Assembly (NCBI GenBank): GCA_937901395.1
Contig: CALCDB010000205.1
Span: forward strand, 1-17,602
DNA length: 17,602 bases
Origin: an uncultured Verrucomicrobiota bacterium
GTDB lineage: Bacteria > Verrucomicrobiota > Kiritimatiellia > RFP12 > UBA1067
Reading direction: 5' to 3'
Numbering within the stretch: position 1 is the first letter of the stretch; each line of letters opens with the position of its first letter. Shown piece by piece: positions 9,301 to 15,600 of this stretch. Below the pieces are notes generated by a model, which saw nothing but the letters and a program-made list of their open reading frames with translations, did not search any database and was not told the DNA's origin. Both the position numbers and the translations under genes were made by a program.

Positions 9301-10616
9301 CCCAATCTACCCGACCACTCAACCTCATCATCGGAATTTTCCCCGCCTGATAAGGTTAGGTCGAAACCTGATGGCACATTCATCGAATTGACTGTAGGTA
9401 CGACCTGAAAATCAAAAGTCGCCTTCACTTCTCCTACCAAACTAATCGCCGGAACATCAATATCGGTATCAAATGTCAAGGTCGCATCTGTCGTAAAAAT
9501 CAACTCCACGGGCATCCCGTCCGAAAACTCTGGACTAAACTTAAGTTCGCTCCACTTTGTGTCCCCATCTATAATCGCCTTTGGCGAGCCTACGTATGTA
9601 ACCGTATTTCCATCAAACTTCAAAAATACCCTCTGTTCCGCGCCATCGATAATAACCGAATATTCGCCGCTCCCGGGCCCTATAACTTCGCCGTCGCACA
9701 ACACGAAACTGCTACCAACCCCAAAGCCCGCTGGGAATGCAAAACGCGTGTTGGCATCAATTGCAAGATATTGTCCGCTTATGTATGGCGTTGCTCGATC
9801 TAACTCAAGGTCGGAAAAATCAAGCGTAACCACGCCACTCTCGCCGCATGCGTAGATATTGGCGTTTAACGTTCCCTTGCCATGCATCTTAAGCCAAGCG
9901 GAAGTCGCTACATCCAATATGTTTGACGAACAAATATCTCCTGCATTAAGGCTCACCGTCTTGTTTTCCGCAATGTCGATGTTAACCTTGCCGTAATGAG
10001 TAATCGGCGATAATGACGAGCCTTTTATATTACGCGAAATCGTGAAATCTTCATTGAAAACGAACCATGTGTCAACCCCATTGACAATGTTCGTATCGCC
10101 GAAAGCCGTTAGATATTTTGAAGAGGCGGAAGTTCCTCCCGTGAATTTATATCCAGTCGCCCCACTCTCGACGATCAATCCGCCAAAATGCCAAAACGCA
10201 CCCGACGTGGTTACCTTGAGCTCTTTTACCGGCTTCGTGCTATTGTCAAATCGCAGCACATAACCAGGCGCTTTGTATTTTCGAGTAGTGGATGGTGTTG
10301 GCGATGATAAGAAGATATTGTTAAAGGTAATCGTCTCGCCAATATATCCTGGAATTTCCGTACTTTTATCCGTCGCTTTAAATGTCTTCCCCGCGTATTC
10401 GCCGGTATCAACATCAAAAAGTTCAAACGTGTTCGCGGATCCCGTGAATGTAGCCGAAGTTCCTCGCCATGTGAATACGGCGGTAGCATCCTTTGTATAG
10501 GCCCAACGAGAATAATCGGCGGCCCAGATGTCTAAAGTAAAACTCACAGCCACGGCAACCGCCATTACAAAATAGCGCCAACCGCGAACCCACGGCAAAA
10601 ATAACTTGTTTTTCAT
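3354..10616 (-). CDS. Giant secreted beta-helix protein, 2420 aa, with internal duplications and an InlB-type repeat
   Basis: Chosen start is ATG at 10616-10614; a TTG two codons earlier is possible but ATG is preferred. Residues about 3-33 are a signal peptide with hydrophobic core YFVMAVAVAVSFTL, likely cut near IWAAD. The body is repetitive Gly/Asn/Asp-rich beta-strand sequence of the autotransporter-passenger type (for example LTIANGRTKLNAAEKGLGGN). It contains a WNGGSSGNWNQDINW segment near residue 1115, like autotransporter-associated beta-strand repeats. Two separate module duplications are listed as repeats. An InlB/Listeria-Bacteroides-type repeat (YELSFDANGGRGTM to IYAQW) lies near residues 2117-2200. 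No outer-membrane barrel, LPXTG or PEP-CTERM signal is seen at the C-terminus, which ends RFLKIVVPANAVIN. The role is inferred as a surface adhesin or matrix protein. It follows the response regulator by 8 bp and precedes scpA by 1 bp. Confidence 0.88.
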   Translation of the reverse strand: MKNKLFLPWVRGWRYFVMAVAVAVSFTLDIWAADYSRWAYTKDATAVFTWRGTSATFTGSANTFELFDVDTGEYAGKTFKATDKSTEIPGYIGETITFNNIFLSSPTPSTTRKYKAPGYVLRFDNSTKPVKELKVTTSGAFWHFGGLIVESGATGYKFTGGTSASSKYLTAFGDTNIVNGVDTWFVFNEDFTISRNIKGSSLSPITHYGKVNIDIAENKTVSLNAGDICSSNILDVATSAWLKMHGKGTLNANIYACGESGVVTLDFSDLELDRATPYISGQYLAIDANTRFAFPAGFGVGSSFVLCDGEVIGPGSGEYSVIIDGAEQRVFLKFDGNTVTYVGSPKAIIDGDTKWSELKFSPEFSDGMPVELIFTTDATLTFDTDIDVPAISLVGEVKATFDFQVVPTVNSMNVPSGFDLTLSGGENSDDEVEWSGRLGVDGKLSTTGYLNLSSANNFVTEQGTLTIANGRTKLNAAEKGLGGNLIINAGAALDVLGNDSLNYDAHTIVNVRGALNLGDCKWILRDNCRMNVYDGAIIAGDGGEVGAIDLYSTIHLITENANGEATISAPICYQRGAEIDVDEGMKLTISGESKSNGGAASKVGLGRIVFVATQTGNSSNFTVEEGGVEVNNGAFVTAGTLVIDSGASLLIHGSYSKAITMNDGAILSAIDEATTIEGTFNCNGLVRIDCENLIGNEIAVLKASGITIDHFIPLDYHWAMRIADDTLILTHQNDITWQYAPGVFNWERRSDTSKLLSEGLYKQVDPISLEETGLVITGNVASVNVPGYVGTNLQLPWEIWCSTAGKRYKAPGYVMIFNSTSTDEIDAGFTDLAFGGMLVKAGAGGNSISNTSGTRQTHFGDNRVSGGVDTWFRYLDNFTINRSGDFTFHGKVNLEVAADKTLTINTHDQCKTKAFKLADGADLKFHGNGFLNAGNALDATGEVTLDFSALDANRATPFIKSDLSVSQTTLLGFPSGWKAGKAYTLCSGTLSANNADGRRLITVAGRGSFMANVTFDMVTRSVKYQDKINEAVVPAGTDSIRWDDLSWVGGFAEGAPAIITISNDVIINIFDTTNIPVSIEVRGEGGIMFVGGNEFDGIDVTYSDNTHRGDFSFYWNGGSSGNWNQDINWNHNVRPGLFVKANFTNDVEIVANGAAAMGTIIIESANRVALTGEGNFQGVVGGVLIKRGDEIINISNSEEGVAIEGSQIEVAAGEIKLSDGVVLNAASFNLGEGASLSADENAVVTIVNQLTISNDGDVEIFSNPESGGAMLQGEAAFVKTGAGCLALGGYFGDIGNLNVAEGNLKFTGREDISSVLGKVSGNGGIIVDEEAAVLFSDATTWCANGLKGSGSVRFTMIPSAIVLDSIRNSESWQGSCRFCGVEFTDGINPADYGNESSALEFEECVGMFAEDANYLPKIGLIANETDVPSLTLVDGIAGSSIVIDRIYGEGELSITNKPTSSGYRVFLPSAAEFTGSLSIIGDDNKNGIVFGASTEDERSKFIGVDDGKIVVMENNKAEIGSSSTWTAINGIKISDNALLINRGTINSKVIGAGSVKYLGDALAASKPEVNAEYADSNSWLGKVIFENIAFNDNTLTNAVNDNSTLTLNGVTGNLKTQKIVGTTELIGDGFRVTNASANNIVKFQKVIGYGPMILDYGTVASGSAYSFLDVSEFQGAIDVRTSNGSMLIGTETRTTGAAIEFGNDVVVNGNLDWIAQKAVFKDEIKVNGSVYDSIMKITGSSIDVDNVNVILTSIDDPHRKFGLDYDNETKKVYVKSEPSSPTATLVDCHVRYGTDFGGADVVLTIADYFEGYDFSGKIVARVRIYDSNMVLRGSKDCVIDHNGENHIGIISLPDGCGGDFNYKVSLTIENGDEVLEEIDSRSLAASGVRYSNGIEPESGYVDDFVKVVANVNFVNDDSVIGLRTKDGKDVVAAVQYSDGAIKVFSKGEFEDVLPLFDREVELSFFINRARNHVIYEANGVALANSSGNAVFTIMPLENAHFAAELEVFVEAGAEYSNLSGEKFDVNVAEITTKVGVQQYTNLDDAVTAAHENGIEAITLLWDASWRPIVSQLGRYKFSSVAGHTIEVDSDAVKELERQGYKVTDHGEGDISIDVIEYELSFDANGGRGTMNPMTYSITNMVFMLDENQYIRDNFEFLYWNEQADGSGMTNWLDNSEIDMRPYGLTNMTIYAQWEISTRYVCIEAADEFVYIESVKTNGVEVSGVRYFQANAKSGTGWALIPVQHGETIEITFSTDIEKELTFHTRMVPYLIKDITIPYAELPKIKGGVYTPIQLWALSNGISLDELAASKYSESSFKLNLHHLLRNEEPDKSKITIKPVERGDGSMAFTLKFDNDSLNEKSDVSGIFKVANDYAAGPWVEPDSGEVTYDVSSGTVILNRIRPDREKRFLKIVVPANAVIN
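5540..5975 (-). repeat. Second internal duplication, copy B (diverged)
   Basis: About 145 codons, residues about 1550-1692 of the giant protein. Shared landmarks with copy A (6137-6582): GAGSVKY for GSGSVRF, DSNSWLGKVIF for NSESWQGSCRF, NDNSTLTLNGVTG for GNESSALEFEECVG, VIGYG for IYGEG, and SEFQGAIDV for AEFTGSLSI. The match is at protein level only; the boundaries are estimates. Confidence 0.6.
6137..6582 (-). repeat. Second internal duplication, copy A (diverged)
   Basis: About 148 codons, residues about 1346-1494 of the giant protein. Aligns by eye in the same order with copy B (5540-5975) through a W-x-G-containing strand, a Gly-Asn-rich turn with Ser/Thr-Leu, and an F-x-G-strand at the end. 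The boundaries are estimates. Confidence 0.6.
7365..8413 (-). repeat. First internal duplication, copy 2
   Basis: About 350 codons, residues about 733-1084 of the giant protein. Shared landmarks with copy 1 (9429-10508), in the same order: WQYAPGVFNW, VPGYVG, RYKAPGYVMIF, FGGMLVKAGAGG, THFGDNRVSGGVDTWF, FHGKVNLEVAADKTL, EVTLDFSALDANRATPFI, then WDDLSWVGGFAEGAP. The spacing is nearly constant. Confidence 0.85.
9429..10508 (-). repeat. First internal duplication, copy 1
   Basis: About 360 codons, residues about 37-396 of the giant protein, beginning just after the signal peptide. Landmarks matching copy 2: WAYTKDATAVFTW, IPGYIG, KYKAPGYVLRF, FGGLIVESGATG, TAFGDTNIVNGVDTWF, HYGKVNIDIAENKTV, VVTLDFSDLELDRATPYI, then WSELKFSPEFSDGMP. 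Confidence 0.85.
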
Positions 10617-10624
10617 CGTCAATA

Positions 10625-11236
10625 TTATACCAAAAATCCTCGCTTGGACGCAAGCGAAACCGCTTCTGCACGATCAGATGCCCCCAACTTGAAAAACGCG
10701 CGTTTTAAATGCATTTTAACGCTATTCTCGCTAATCCCGAGTTCGCTACCGATTTCACGATTCCCGAATCCCTTTTGCGCAGCTTTCAAAACCTCGACCT
10801 CCCGCGATGAAAGCCCCTTCGCGCATTTGCGCGTTTCGTATATCTTACGAACTTCGTTGGACATGAAAACCTCGCCATTTACCGCGCTTTGAATCGCCCC
10901 TCTTATTGTTTCAATCGACGAATCCTTCATGACATATCCAAGTGCGCCTTCTTCTATCGAACGATATATATCCTCTTCCACGTCCGAAGTGGTAAGCATA
11001 ACTACCTTCGCATTGGAATTGTTTGCCCTAATTTCCTTCAACACTTCTATCCCTGTCTTATCTGGCATTCTCACATCCAGCAATGTCACGTCTGGGTTGA
11101 CCGTTGAAACAAATTCAGCGGCTCCATCACCGCCCCCGAACTCACCCGCAAATTCCAAATCCTTATCCGCATCGATAAGATATTTGAGCCCCGCTCTTAC
11201 TACCACATGATCGTCGATGATCGCAATACGAATCAT
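10625..11236 (-). CDS. NarL/FixJ-type response regulator with LuxR DNA-binding domain
   Basis: 203 residues from the ATG at 11236-11234, which overlaps the TGA of the kinase gene (ATGA). This start gives the standard N-terminus MIRIAIIDDHVVVRAGL; an upstream ATG would lie inside the kinase gene. The receiver domain (1-120) has the acidic pair D8/D9, phospho-acceptor D54 (LLDVRMPDKTG), T82 and K104 (YVMKD), so all key residues are present. The C-terminal LuxR helix-turn-helix begins near residue 142 (LSSREVEVLKAAQKGFGNRE, then IGSELGISENSVKMHLKR). It is expected to be phosphorylated by the adjacent kinase and to act as a dimeric transcription factor. Being directly upstream of the giant surface protein and downstream of the CotH gene, it likely controls one or both, or its own operon. 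That target is inference; no operator was identified. Confidence 0.95.
   Translation of the reverse strand: MIRIAIIDDHVVVRAGLKYLIDADKDLEFAGEFGGGDGAAEFVSTVNPDVTLLDVRMPDKTGIEVLKEIRANNSNAKVVMLTTSDVEEDIYRSIEEGALGYVMKDSSIETIRGAIQSAVNGEVFMSNEVRKIYETRKCAKGLSSREVEVLKAAQKGFGNREIGSELGISENSVKMHLKRAFFKLGASDRAEAVSLASKRGFLV
10640..10657 (-). terminator. Short hairpin at the end of the response-regulator gene (weak terminator or attenuator candidate)
   Basis: A perfect 7-bp stem with a 4-base loop (TCGCTTG / CGTC / CAAGCGA on the minus strand), followed by GGATTTTT. It lies within the last codons of the regulator gene, ahead of the giant surface-protein gene. The stem is short and the T run is offset, so at best it is a weak or partial terminator that would let some transcription continue. 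Confidence 0.25.
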
Positions 11237-12630
11237 TTCTCGCCCTTCTCCAATTCTACAACCATCCAATCTCCATGAGCATGGAATGATAGCGTGGCTT
11301 TTAGTCTTCTCGCGCGTTGATGCATGCCCTCTATGCCAAAATGTCCTGTTGATGCCCCCGGCGAATTTTCCGGCTCGAACTTACTGCCGTCGTTGGCGAT
11401 TTGAACCTTCCATCCGCCATTGGTGTTCGGCTTGATGCGAATCTCCACCCTCCTTGCATCCCCGTGCTTGATTGCGTTGCCAATCGCCTCGCGAATGATT
11501 AAACTTAAATCACGCATTTCCGATGCATTCATCTCCGCCGGTAGCCCGTGCCCTTTTACGTCAACGATACATAGCCCCTTTGCGTTTTCATCGCACGCCA
11601 ACTTATTCACCATCTCCAATGGCTTTAACCGCATCATATCGTCGTTTTTCAATCCCCAGATAATATCTCGCATTTCTTTCCTTGCTTGAACAAGCACATC
11701 CTGAGCTACCTTTGGATTGTTTAATCTTAATAGCATGCCCGCTCCCGCTAAATGCTGTTCGATGGTATCGTGCAAATCATCCGCCATCCGCTTTCGCTCC
11801 GCCATAATGGTACGGGAGATGAAAAGTCGATGTCGCTGACGAAATATTACTATCGTCAACGCTATCAAACCGCAACCGAGAATCGCGGCTACCCCAACCC
11901 ATAGCGTTAATATGATTTTGCGATGTTTGGCTGATAGGTATGCGTAGTCCTCTACCAACTTGATGTCGCCCTCCGAAGCGACGTTCAGTTTAATCCCCAT
12001 CACATAGGAACGTCGGCCGACTAATGTGGCTTGATCCAATACCAACTCCACTACTCCTGTTACCTTGACTTGTGGATGTGTATCACCGCAATCGCTCAAA
12101 AACCTAGAGGATTCCTTTGCGATAACGGTTATGGGTATCCCGTTATAATTCATCGCAAAGCCATTTTCGGTCAACGCTATTGCTCGCCCTTCGATGGTTA
12201 TCCGCCGCCAATTGATCGTCTGCCCGGAAGTTCTCGCATCCGTTAATTCCTCCGCCTCCACCAATGGCGCATCTGGCATTGGAACGATACCATTGCTTTC
12301 ATACTTTTTTGCGACAAATACTACACGCCCCCCCTCCAATGATGGTTTGCCATAAACTCGCACGCTTTCACCCGTCTTGAGCTCGTCAACAAAACCATCG
12401 TTCCAAACCTTCATCCCAAAATCATTCTGTTGTAAAAAGAAATAATCCTCGCCGATGAATGTAATCACTCCGGAAATGGAAACATCCCGGCCTTCTCCAT
12501 CTAATGCCTCGGTTATGTGCTTTACAATACGATTGCGAGTCGATTGCGCGAACTTACTTATCGACAAATCCCCTTCCGCGACTGCGGAAAGGGAAATTGT
12601 CATCGCAAGAGCTACTAAAATTACTTTCAC
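11233..12630 (-). CDS. Membrane sensor histidine kinase (HisKA_3/NarL class) with OB-fold-like extracytoplasmic sensor
   Basis: 465 residues. The start is GTG at 12630-12628, which overlaps the TGA of the upstream gene; the next Met would delete the signal sequence MKVILVALAMTISLSAVA. Residues about 20-235 are extracytoplasmic, with two OB-like beta segments (VSISGVITFIGEDYFFLQQN at 50-69, and ITIEGRAIALTENGFAMNYN at 144-163). This kind of sensor occurs in kinases of Verrucomicrobia and Acidobacteria, by recollection of family patterns. One membrane helix lies at about 238-263. The HisKA_3 motif ERKRMADDLHDTIEQHL gives phospho-acceptor H287. The HATPase domain has an N-box REAIGNAIKHGD (N385) and a G-box GHFGIEGMHQRA (429-440). 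The kinase appears intact, and the response regulator overlaps its 3' end. The ligand is unknown. Confidence 0.94.
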   Translation of the reverse strand: MKVILVALAMTISLSAVAEGDLSISKFAQSTRNRIVKHITEALDGEGRDVSISGVITFIGEDYFFLQQNDFGMKVWNDGFVDELKTGESVRVYGKPSLEGGRVVFVAKKYESNGIVPMPDAPLVEAEELTDARTSGQTINWRRITIEGRAIALTENGFAMNYNGIPITVIAKESSRFLSDCGDTHPQVKVTGVVELVLDQATLVGRRSYVMGIKLNVASEGDIKLVEDYAYLSAKHRKIILTLWVGVAAILGCGLIALTIVIFRQRHRLFISRTIMAERKRMADDLHDTIEQHLAGAGMLLRLNNPKVAQDVLVQARKEMRDIIWGLKNDDMMRLKPLEMVNKLACDENAKGLCIVDVKGHGLPAEMNASEMRDLSLIIREAIGNAIKHGDARRVEIRIKPNTNGGWKVQIANDGSKFEPENSPGASTGHFGIEGMHQRARRLKATLSFHAHGDWMVVELEKGEK

Positions 12631-15600
12631 TCTTTAGGCTGTTCATCTAAAACTTTTACTCGGAAAAACGCCTTGCTCCCCTCGCGTGGAGTGCTTTCCA
12701 ACGTCAATTTCTCGTCTATGTCGGTGGCCTGCTTGAACGACCCGACGTCGTTAACAAAATCAACGCCTAATTCTCCCGTCGCTTCATATCCATACCAAAG
12801 CCCCAACTTTGCGTTGACGATCCCAACGATAATCGTAGATGTCGATTCTGTCGTCTCCAACGTCATCGCCTCGCCGCCAACGTCAAGCGCGCCAATCTGC
12901 GGAGCCGGAACGACCTCCGGATTGAGCGTTGCCATTACGAGAAACTTGTTTGTCTCGCCCTCGATCTTCTCGGTTACAAGCTTGAAGTACCCTTTATAGG
13001 TTTCCTCGCTTAAACCTTCGATCTTCGGCGTCTCGACTACTAAAGCGGCTTGCTTAATCGCCTCTTCTTCGCTCTCTGCTTCAATTATGGCCGGCTTGCC
13101 CGGTTCTACGATTACCTCGCTCTTTGGATAGGCGACTTCAATGAATGTCTCATTCTCATGATCAAATATCGTTGCCTTGAGATAGTATTCACCACCCGGT
13201 CCTCCATTGCCGTAGTAATTCGCGAAGTCCTTTTGCACAACCGCTATATCTTGCGCTTTAGCCCCATCAGTGTCGGTTAGGGTAATGTAAAGCTTGTTAT
13301 TGGTTATCTTTGCCCAACCAATCTCCGACTGCTTGAACGTAATTGATCCGCTCGCTGGAAGAACGACGCCCGCACCAATCTTGAATTTACATTTAGATTC
13401 CGTATCACCTTGCTTGATGAAATTAATTTCAACGCCGGCAAGATCGAGCTCAACCGAATCTGAAATGTTGGTCACGCAAATCCATTCATCCGTATCCCCG
13501 TCAGAAGGTAGCGGCGGAATGCCATCAAACGAATGTAGACGTAGATAATTGTAAACTGGAGATGGCTCGAAGATGACCTTCGTGCCATCCGCTGCCGTCA
13601 ATGCGATCTTCGCCTCAATATCATTCTCCTTACCATTGCCAACCACAATCTGATCGGTAATTGTCATCACCGCCACCGTGGCGCGACGATCCGCCGTTAC
13701 GTACACCTCGCCCGGTACTCCATCAATCGCTTGGTCAAGAACCGTTCCCTCCGGAAGCGTCATCGAAACCGGCCCCGAAAGCTCCCAATTCGAAAGATCG
13801 ATTGTTTCCTCATTGGCGTTCTTGATGATGATTGCGCCAATTGCCTCGTCGTACTCGGCGGTGATGCCAGCTCGCAGGTCCGCAATCGCGCTTTGCTCGT
13901 GTGGAATGCCCGCCGCGAATGTCGAACCGTAACCTACATTCTCCGCGTCGATGGAGTGCGTTACATAGAGATGTTCACGCCGCGGAACGACGTAGTTCGT
14001 CCAAAGATCTTCAAGCCCAGCATCTACCGTCCGCGGAAATTCTTTCCAAACGCTGATAATCGTTCCCGAGCCGTAACCCCACCTCTTGCGATCAAGCTCG
14101 GCGTCGGCGGCGAGCATATCCTTCATCTCGCGCATGAAGACGATGAACGGAATCGTCGAATTCTCCAGCGTCTCTTCGCTGTTCGGCGCGCCGAGCTCCT
14201 TGTCCATCAATGTCCTCAACCGCCGGAGATAGAGTCGACGGAACTTCTCGTTCTGGTAAATCGCCTCGTAGGCGTTATTCGGATTGCCCTCGACAGCTTG
14301 CATTGTATCGTTCTTATAGGCGCGAATCGCGTGTCCGCCATAGAACGGATGGCACTTGAACCAGTCCTCGTCCGCCATGAGACCCGTGTGTTCGACCTGT
14401 TTGTACCACTGTCCGAACGAAAGGTTCATATCGTAAGCCAAGGGGCGCCACGTGCCCGTGCCGCGATGCCCTTCGATCATCGCCGGATCGTCAAGATAGG
14501 CGCCGATATTCGCCCAGATGTCGTCCGTCTCCTGCGTGATGCGCGTCAAGGCCATGTAGTTGAACCACGCCGCAAGATCCATATTCTCCGCCGCAACCTT
14601 CGAGTATTTTGCGTGATCGACATCAGTTTCGACGACCTTGTCCGGCAACAATTTCGTAAACTTCTGAAGCACCGAACGATCACTTTCGTTCTCGTCATCC
14701 GGCGTCTTCTTTTCTCCACGGCTACCGTTCCAGGTCGCCGCTTCCTTGTAGCTGTAGCCGAACTTGTCGAACCCATACACATCCTCGATGAGCTCATCCG
14801 TAAAGCGCTCGGAATGGAACGCCAGCTGGAAGAATTCACCGTTCAGATTGCACCTGACCGGGAAGTCGAACGGCGCAGGCGAGCCGTTTCGGTTGAGAAG
14901 CCAGAAGCTCGCCATCTGCCGCATGAAGGTCGGGTCGGCCCACTCGGCGATAAGTGACGACTTGCGAATCTCTTCCACATCCTTGCCCGAGACGCAATCG
15001 TAGGTCGTGAGCGGATGCGCCTTTGCAAAACGAAGCCCGTGCGACTTCTTGTAGAAGCCCGCGCTTGTGTTGCCTCTGAGGTCGATGCGCACATAATCGT
15101 AGTAGTTCGAGGTCGAGGCATCGTAAATCGCGACGCGTGCGTTATTCGGAACGATCTTGCGATCCTGCTTGTCGGAATCGACGTCCATCTGCTGAAGCGA
15201 CGCCGCGTCTGCGAACATATGCCAAGTCGTAAGCTTCTCGGACTTCTGCTCCGCCGTCGGCTCGACAATCGTGCCGTACCATTCGTAGCCGTCGTCCGGA
15301 TTGTGGTAACTTGGGCTCGTCCATTCGCTGCCCGCCTTGTCAACAAGCTTGAACTTCCACTGAATGAGATGCCCGGCTTCAGGGAATATGGTTTTTGGAA
15401 TCGTCGCCATGTAGGTGTCTCCCCAATCCGTCGTGTCCGAGCCATCCTTCGTCGCGAAATCAACGGGTATTTCCGTTAGCGTATTATCGTCAAGATCGGT
15501 CCTCACTACCATCACGATGCTCGCGAGCTTGTCTTCGTCGCGATAAACCGTCCCAACGTCCTTGGTCGGCGCCAAAACCGGGTTCGCGGAGAAGGTAACG

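Noticed and set aside
3354..10616. Classical autotransporter
   Set aside because: The passenger-like beta-strand body is present, but no C-terminal beta-barrel domain was seen, so only the passenger resemblance can be claimed.
11237..11269. Upstream ATG giving an 11-residue longer response regulator
   Set aside because: It would start inside the kinase gene. The ATGA overlap at 11233-11236 gives the canonical receiver N-terminus.
12571..12593. Stem-loop (CCCTTCCGC / GACT / GCGGAA, A bulge, GGG) in the signal-peptide codons of the sensor kinase
   Set aside because: It has no T tract on the transcribed strand and is explained by the coding sequence. It might affect translation, but nothing in the sequence supports a regulatory role.
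13731..14957. A plus-strand open frame of 408 codons within the CotH gene
   Set aside because: Its translation is Arg/Val/His-rich with no domain pattern. The minus strand of the same bases encodes the recognisable CotH and lamin-tail modules. It is a compositional shadow.
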